Part shown: positions 57,441-64,000 of the stretch, piece after piece | How positions within the stretch are numbered: the stretch's first letter is position 1 | How the letters are laid out: the number at the start of each line of letters is the position of its first letter | Assembly (NCBI GenBank): GCA_036250195.1 | Contig: JAVHZZ010000004.1 | Span: 158,563,227-158,627,226, forward strand | DNA: 64,000 bases | Source of the DNA: Mixophyes australis | Taxonomy: Eukaryota; Chordata; Amphibia; Anura; Limnodynastidae | Direction of reading: 5' to 3' | The notes under the pieces: generated by a model | What the model saw: the letters and a program-made list of their open reading frames with translations, nothing else | Database searches by the model: none | Told to the model about the DNA's origin: nothing | Program-made: the position numbers and the translations under genes

Positions 57441-57659
57441 ATATGTTTAAGAGTAGGGTAGATAATTTACCAAATCAGCAAACAGGGATAACTCATAGCC
57501 AAACAGGACAATGGCATTACAAAATCACAATTCAAAATAACTTCTAAGCCCCAAACAAAACATTGAGACAAGTGGCAAGCAAACAAGATTAAGAACTGAA
57601 GTGGGATTGGTACACAAAGTATCAGTGAGAATTTGCACTGAAGTCTCAGCACTAGACCT

Positions 57660-57856
57660 GGGGGTAAATGTGTCAAACTGCGAGTTTCCGTTGGGTTTGA
57701 AAAGTGGAGATGTTGCCTATAGCAACCAATTACATTATAGATGTCATTTGGCAGAATGTACTAAATAAATGATAACTAATATCTGATTGGTTGCTATAGG
57801 CAACATCTCCACTTTTCAAACTCGGTGGAAACTCGCAGCTTGACACACTTACCCCC
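57660..57856. mobile_element. Foldback MITE (197 bp)
   Basis: Inverted arms including 'gtgtcaaactgcgagtttcc' and 'gatgttgcctatagcaacca'. It is related to 38094-38270 in the arms and to 54623-54789 at its ends. Confidence 0.85.
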
Positions 57857-58970
57857 TGGACAGTAAATAGGAGCACTAATGCCATAATATGTAGCACTAG
57901 AACATACAGCATGTGTAGGTGTGCACTTGCTTATGAGGATGCCTAGGTAAAGCAACCTTTACCTAAACATGATGCACTACCAGATGGAGGATTTAATTAC
58001 CGCATTTCATGCTTCTCCTCTCTCTTTTCTACATAGGTTTATCAGGAATGTACTTGCAAGGGAGACTAGTAAATAAAATACAAAACTGACTTTTATTTTA
58101 TGTATATGTGACACATTTTTAAGCATCATTGCTGTTGTATTTGAACTATGTAACTATATTTTTGCTATGTAGTATTTTGCAACCATTGGTAGAGAAAACC
58201 ATGAAATATTTTGTAAATAATATATGTCAGTAAACAGACTTCTAGAATTCCTGTCTTTGTCCAAACTGCTGACCACAGGTTTCTGGCACTTACATTAGCT
58301 CACTGTTATGTCTAAAAAGGCAAATCAAAATAATAAACATACAATCTTTGCAGAAATCCTTTAATGCAGACACACAATTTTAGACTAAAGTCACATTAAA
58401 AAATGTTGCAGCTCTGTAACTAGTTCAAGAATTTATTGTTAGAAAGGAATTTTGTATATAACTAAGCAGTTAAAACTAAACATTTTTTTTTAAATAAAGT
58501 GCAGACTTTCAATTCCTAGATTTTTAATACTAATCCTACATACATGTTTTAATTGAGTTTGTAAATGGAATAAAAGTGATTTGAAAATACATTCTTAGAA
58601 AACGTTATCAATTTGATACTTTGTTGAAAATGTAATATTATTGCAATTCAATGTAATCTAGTCTCACACAAATGATAATCATGCATCATTCATTCACATG
58701 ATCTACAGTGTTTTGTATTATACAAACTTCATAATATCCATTGCTGTTTAAAGAGTTATAATATGCAACCGAATGAGAAACTTTTACAAAGAAACAACAC
58801 AAAAGATATTAAAATGAGCTACTCCCGATGGGGAGTGCAAGGTGTCAAAAAGCTTTTAAATTTTAACATCACATGATGTTTAATTCTTTGGTATGTATTG
58901 AACTGTTTATATGTATGAATTGCACTATGTATCATGGTGATTTCCACATGCTAAGGGTCATTTATTTCAG
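57857..58970. other. No gene seen
   Basis: AT-rich, with no domain or RNA gene recognised. Confidence 0.6.
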
Positions 58971-59149
58971 TACAGTCATGGCCAAAAGTTTTGAGAATGA
59001 CACAAGTATTGGTTTTCACAAAGTTTGCTGCTTCAGTGTTTTTAGACCTTTATGTCAGATGTTGCTATGGTATACTGAAGTAAAATTACAAGCATTTCAT
59101 TAGTGTCAAAGGCTTTTATGGACAATTACATTAAGTTTATGCAACGAGT

Positions 59150-59350
59150 CAATAATTTCAGTGTTGACCCTTCTTTTTGAAGACCTCTGCAAATCTCCCT
59201 GGCATGCTGTCAATCAACTTCTGGGCCACATACTGACTGATGGCTGCCCATTCTTGCCTAATCAATGCTTGGAGTTTGTCAGAATTTGTGGATTTTTGAT
59301 TGTCCACCTGGCTCTTGAGGATTGACCACATGTTCTCAATGAGATTAAGT
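59150..59350 (-). pseudogene. Tc1 transposase, C-terminal part
   Basis: The minus-strand reading NLIENMWSILKSQVDNQ, then LIRQEWAAISQYVAQKLIDS and MPGRFAEVFKKKG, corresponds to the end of Tc1 transposases, including the last catalytic D/E region's N-P-I-E-N-x-W box. The copy is cut just before this box by the hAT. Confidence 0.88.
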
Positions 59351-60761
59351 CAGTTGTGGGATTCAAATAAATTAACAACTGGTTCTCTGCCCTAATGACC
59401 GTTTTAAGAAGACATGCTCAGGCTTGGTTTTCTTAAAACCGAACCCACCCGAACTTATGGAGTCCGAGTAGGCTCGCGAGCCAGCTCGTTACTTTTGCGC
59501 GTCCTCGGATCTGAATTAAGGCAAAACGTCATTGTTGCGTTGTCAGATCTCATAGGTTTTGGATTCCATAAGTACCTCCCTCTCCAGGAGATCCAACACC
59601 ATTGCTCACACAGAAACAGGGGTAGCAGTGTTCTTGTTACTCTCCAGTCTCAGTGCCATTGCTCATTGCCATTGTTCATACAGAAACAGGAGGGGTAACA
59701 GTGTTCTTGTCCATTGACAAAAATTGACTGGAAATGATTGGAAATTAATGTTATTGAGGTTAATAATAATGTAGGGATAAAAAAGAGGCAAATTATGTGA
59801 TTTAAAAAAAAAAAAAAGGGATCCAAAACCAAAGCCAAAACCAAAACACGTGAGGGCAGTTTTGAAAAACCAAAACATAAAGTTAATCCAGATCCAAAAC
59901 CAAGACCAGTACCAAAACACGAGGGTCAGTGAACATCTCTAGTTTTAAGTATATAAAAAGATATACCGAAAGGTAGCTTAATATTTAACATTGAATCACA
60001 ATAGGAATTAATTTTAAATATAGGTAATAAAATAGTACAAATTATTAAGACATTACACAGGCAAAGCAAAAGCAATAAACAACAAATAATATAAAAGCTG
60101 CATAATGATAAATTATTTATATCAATATCAAGAGGCAGCTATCTAGTCCAACCCAGGTGTGCGTGTGTATAAAGTATTTCTTTTTTTATGCTGCTAATAT
60201 CAAGATAATTATAGTAATGAGTCATGTAATGCCACATAGTAGTGCCCTTATTTCAAATTATGCCACAGTAATGCCCCTCTTCATCACACTGTGCCATCCT
60301 GCTTTTGCCCCTCAAAACACTCTACCATGCTGCTTTTGCCCCTCAAAACAATCTGCCATGCTTTTTTGCCCTTCAAAACACCCTGCCATGCTGCCTTTGC
60401 ACCGCCTTCACACTCTGCCATGCTGCCTTTGCTTCCCCTTGCTTCCGTTCCTTCACTTACCTTTTCTATCAGCTTCTTTCTTCTCTTTTCTTCTCTTCTT
60501 GCTTCCTGCTTGCCGACGCCTCTCTCCGCCGCTCCTCACTGAACATCGGGCGTGATGACGTCACGACCAACATTCAGTGCGGACGGAGCAGGGAGGAGGA
60601 CTGCAGACGCCACGAACAGGTAAGGTTTTTTTTTAAAGGACCTTGCTCCCCCTACCAACGAAGAGGGTAGACTCAATCTGTAGTCACCAGTTCATCCAAC
60701 CGACCCTAAAATTAGGTATCATTTTGGCAAACCGGTGAGAACCAGCTGAATCCCACCATTG
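59351..60761. mobile_element. hAT element inside the Tc1 transposase
   Basis: Ends CAGTTGTGGGATTCA and the complement of CAATGGTGGGATTCA, with subterminal 'actggttctc' and its complement. GATTAAGT (59343-59350) and GATTAAGG (60762-60769) are its 8-bp duplication (7/8). It contains another hAT (59409-59941), a tandem array (60280-60420, units with 'atgctgcttttgcccctcaa') and a palindromic CRE-type TGACGTCA (60556-60563) followed by a donor-like CAG|GTAAGG (60616-60624). There is no transposase. Confidence 0.88.
59409..59941. mobile_element. hAT element nested in the hAT
   Basis: The right end ATCTCTA matches the family of 45295-46985, and the left end is AAGACATGCTCAGG (degraded TAGAGATGCTCAG). 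GTTTTAAG is duplicated exactly at 59401-59408 and 59942-59949. It shares 'gttttggattccataagtac' and 'taataataatgtagg' with the 45.3-kb copy. Confidence 0.93.
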
Positions 60762-60768
60762 GATTAAG

Positions 60769-61430
60769 GTCTGTAAAGTTTCCTGGCCATGGATCCAAAA
60801 TGTTGATGTTTTGACCCCTCAGCCACTTAGTTATCACTTTTGCCTTATGGCAAGATGTTCCATCATGCTGGAAAAGGCATTGTTCGTCACTAAATTAGAT
60901 TGTTCTTGGATGTTTGGGAGAAGTTGTTTTTAGAGGATGTTTTGGTACCATTATTTATTCATGGCTGTGTTTTAAAGCAAAATTGTAAGTGAGCCCACTC
61001 TCTTGGCTGAGAACCAACCACACACATGAATGTTCTCAGGATGCTTTACTTTTGGTATGATACAGGACTGATGGTAGAGCTCACCTTTGCTTCTCTGGAC
61101 AAGTTTTTTTCCAGATGCCTCAAACAATCTGAAAAGGGATTCAGCAGAGAAAATGACTTTCCACCAGTCCTAAGCAGTCCAATCCCTGTACCTTGTGCAG
61201 AATATTAATCTGTCCCTGATGTTTTCCTGGAGAGAAGTGGCTGGATGTTCTTGATGATCGGATAAATGTTTCATTAAGTTGCAATCTTAATAGCAGCAAT
61301 ATCCTTGCCTGTGGAGGCCTTTTTGTTCAAAGCAATGATGACTGCATGTGTTTCCCTGCAGGTAACCATGGTTAACAGAGTAAGAACAATGATTTCAAGG
61401 ACCCCCCTCCTTTTAAAGCTTCTAGTCTGT
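60769..61430 (-). pseudogene. Tc1 transposase, N-terminal and central part
   Basis: Minus-strand frames contain KASTGKDIAAIKIAT (N-terminal helix-turn-helix region, about 61325-61280), then ESHFLC-type and SILRTFMCGWF wording (about 61130-61000), and PGNFTDLNP at the hAT junction (about 60790-60765). In an intact gene this would join the N-x-I-E-N box at 59350. Many stops and shifts are present. Confidence 0.8.
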
Positions 61431-61727
61431 TATTGTAACTCAATCAGCATGACAGAGTGATCTTCAGCCTTGTCCTTGTCAACACTCTCACCTGTGTTAC
61501 CGAGAGAATCACTGACCTGATGTCAGCTGGTCCTTTTGTGGCAGGGCTGAAATGCAGTGGAAATGTTGTTTTTGGGATAAGAGGGATTTTGAAATTAATT
61601 GCAATTAATCTGATCACTCTTCATGACATTCTGGAGTATATGCAAATTGCCCTAATAAAAACTTGTGCAGCAGACTTTGAGAAATATAATATTTTTGTCA
61701 CTCTCAAAACTTTTGGCCATGACTGTA

Positions 61728-61824
61728 GGTTGTAGCTAATAGAATGCACATAATAGGCAGTAAAGACAGTGCAATATGATTGAATAAATGTCTAATGCTT
61801 TTGCGTCATAATCTTCACTTACTA

Positions 61825-61873
<49 letters not shown>

Positions 61874-62226
61874 CTATTGTAAAACATGTACACAGCTCTC
61901 CATTCAAGGTAATATATACATAATTGTCTTTTAAGGAAACATTAGAACATAAATTCTTTAGGAAAAAAGTGAAGCATTTTGACACACTAGAAATGCAAAT
62001 TAATAATTTTGTGTTAACCTGGCATAATGACTACATTTGTGCATATATGGATAAAAAATATGTGCCATTAAATAAACTGCTTGACCATAACGTAATTCTC
62101 AAACATGTATGAATGTATTTACCTAGAATCACAACAGTAATTTTGAGTTCTGACACAGCAAAGTGTTATATCATGGAAGCTACTGTGCCCATAAGACACA
62201 GTGTACAAGACAATGTACAATTAAAT
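61728..62226. other. No gene; (TTA)n at 61825-61870
   Basis: A trinucleotide ATT/TTA microsatellite of about 15 units, otherwise AT-rich sequence without domains. Confidence 0.8.
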
Positions 62227-62790
62227 GGGACCTGATTCATTAAGGATCTTAACTTAAGAAACTTCTTATTTCAGTCTCCTAGACAAAACCCTGTTACAAT
62301 GCAAGGGGTGCAAATTAGTTTTCTGTTTTGCACATACGTTATATCATACTTGCCAACTCTCCCGGAAAGTCCGGGAGACTCCCGAAATTCGGGTCAGTCT
62401 CCCGGGATCCTGCAAGACCTGGCATTTCTCCCGCATCTCGGAATAACAGCATTTTGGAGGGCGGGAGGGGGCAATGTAACGTATGCAACGTAAATTATGG
62501 GGTTTGCAGGGGCAAGGCCAATTGCGTCATTTTGGCCCCTCCCACCCTCCAGTCACGCCCCCTCTCCCGGAAAAAGGTTTCCAGGAGTAGGCAAGTATGC
62601 GTTAGATACTGACTGTTTTTTCATGTATCACACAAATACTTGATAGCTTATTTGTACACTGAAATTTAAACTTGATATTTGTGTGCTACATCAGTATTTA
62701 AGTTATGTGCACATTTTAATCCTTGCCTCCTCAACTGCAACATGGTTTTGCTGGATTTGAAGCTGGATTTACTCCTAACACTAAGCGAGG
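62227..62790. mobile_element. MITE related to 7177-7487, carrying a nested MITE
   Basis: Starts GGGACCTGATTCATTAAGG, like the element at 7177. Internal wording such as 'tgcaaggggtgcaaattagt' and 'tacatcagtatttaagttat' is also shared in inverted order. The right end is not clear. Confidence 0.55.
62342..62599. mobile_element. Nested MITE with CATACTTGCC ends
   Basis: Inverted ends TATCATACTTGCCAACTCTC and the complement of CATACTTGCCTACTCCTGG. The inner part has 'cccggaaagtccgggagact' hairpins. CGTTA is duplicated at 62337-62341 and 62600-62604. The outer MITE reads continuously across the site once the insert is removed. Confidence 0.8.
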
Positions 62791-62799
62791 TCATAAGTC

Positions 62800-64000
62800 T
62801 CCATTCATGAGAATTAAATATAAAGTTATATGTTTCCTCCAAACATTTCTTCACAAATGTCTTTTTTCTGCTTTAATTAAAAAATAAAAGATTTGTACTT
62901 TAATGAAATGAAAATAGAATATTTAAGCAAAGTCAGGAATAGCGTTGCTAGATTCATATATCTCTAGTAATGTCTGTCTAATTAGTCATGTCCTAGAAAA
63001 GTGTGTAAATAATAAAAAATATGTAATTTTAACTGAAGTAAATAGACTTTGTTATACTATATACATAATAGAAAGCCTTGTGCTGCAGGTTTGGTTGGAA
63101 TGCAAAATATTAAGTAGAATGGGCAGGTTATAACCCGTATAAAGCTGTGAAATGGTTCCATAAAGCCTTCAATGTTCAGTGAAGGGAAAGAGAGCTTTAG
63201 ACAGGTAGGATGACCTAAGAGTGCCAGGGCACAGCTAACACTGAAAATAGCCTGCAGGCATTTGATTAATTGGCCAAATTTATAATCTTGTCAACCAACA
63301 AACAGAAGTGAATGAAAGTTTAACAGTATAGCAATATCTGTTCTTATATCGTAGCTACACACAAATCCAGCCCTGACAAGGTATTCCTTGTAGTAAGGCT
63401 TTGTAGAAACAAATCATAGGCTTCATAAGTCCATAACATCTTACAGTGAGTAACATAGAAACATATTATTTGATGGCAGAAAAGAAACTACAGGTTCTTT
63501 TTCTGTATGGTTATATTTTGTTTTTCTGGAGGGTTTTTTTTTTTTGTTTATTCGCTTGTTTGCTTGTTTTTTTTCCTTCAACATTTTCTAAGTCTTAACA
63601 ATAGCAATGTGTTAATATTAAATCTTACCTGTTATGGTTTGTTTGGCATAGATGCATCATTTTAATAACCCTTCTCGGAGTTTTTTATATTGTATCAATG
63701 CTTTTTTGAAATTAGTATATTAAACCAAACTTTATGATGGTCAGTAGATCCTAGGTTCTCTCCTACAGTTACTTTTGATACTAATTACACAAATCCAGTT
63801 AAAGAGTACAATGTGCACCTGGACAAAAACAAAGTTGTAATACAAGGGGTAATAACTTTGTTTGCATGCAGGGAAAATGTAGCACACAAATACTGGGTAG
63901 CTTTATTGTAACTCTGCATATTGAGATGACCTGGGATGCGTCCCGCCTCCCCTCTCATCCAACTGTAAAGTGTCTGCACATTTTTAATCCCTCCCCCCTT
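62800..64000. other. No gene seen to the window end
   Basis: AT-rich. At 63450-63490 'gtaacatagaaacatattat' and 'gatggcagaaaagaaac' resemble a widespread vertebrate repeat, of which only a short piece is present. T-rich runs occur at 63530-63575. Confidence 0.5.

Larger units (their letters stand above)
58973..61725 (-). mobile_element. Tc1-like element with nested insertions
   Basis: Terminal inverted repeats CAGTCATGGCCAAAAGTTTT and its complement at the right, with TA duplicated at 58971-58972 and 61726-61727. Without the inserts the element is about 1.33 kb. Transposase-like sequence is on the minus strand and is split by a hAT element at 59351-60761. The ends look well preserved. Confidence 0.95.

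Overview
The window is transposon-rich, intron- or intergenic-like vertebrate DNA, most probably from an anuran amphibian. The evidence is the mixture of families: a tRNA-derived V-SINE-type element, L2/CR1-like and Tx1/L1-like LINEs, a Penelope-like element (PLE) with a GIY-YIG endonuclease, Ty3/gypsy and other LTR remnants, PIF/Harbinger, Tc1 and many hAT elements, plus long (TA)n tracts. LINE/SINE tails ending in the motif tatatagcgcc and its relatives recur, and I associate them with frog genomes. The species is not determined. I recognise no exon of a conventional host gene. All recognisable coding sequence is transposon-derived and mostly broken.

Layout. 1-3.9 kb: a decayed gypsy pol (protease, RT, RNase H, integrase) split by a probable solo LTR (969-2017) and by an antisense V-SINE (2305-2640). 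4-6.1 kb: LINE fragments and a hAT with a BED-finger remnant. 7-13 kb: foldback MITEs, two related LTR-like units, an 8-bp-TSD hAT MITE, and a 220-bp near-identical duplication with a third inverted copy. 13.5-15.9 kb: an antisense PLE flanked by inverted terminal copies, with RT and endonuclease separated by one stop codon. 16-17.4 kb: a PIF/Harbinger locus with a BESS-like companion gene and a convergent, frameshifted transposase. 17.4-30.3 kb is mostly quiet. 30.3-31.7 kb: an antisense LINE RT. 34.5-40 kb: an LTR relative, hAT elements and foldbacks.

43.3-62.6 kb is the most structured part. It has a 1,484-bp solo LTR with internal 78-bp repeats and a perfect CATAG target duplication. Next comes a hAT interrupted by a second solo LTR with a perfect GTGTT duplication, then a GC-rich block of unknown nature (49.8-52.0 kb). 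A hAT carrying a minisatellite of about 31 bp has a perfect 8-bp duplication. A sense L2-like LINE follows, and then a Tc1 element containing a hAT that itself contains another hAT.

The target-site duplications (TSDs) allow many element ends to be placed to the base and give a relative insertion order. The elements do not form a pathway; they are layered insertions. The best leads for something less well described are the 10.9-12.5 kb/8.2-8.5 kb repeat family, the GC-rich block, the inverted PLE structure with hammerhead-like ends, and the regulatory-site-bearing LTR at 43.35-44.83 kb.
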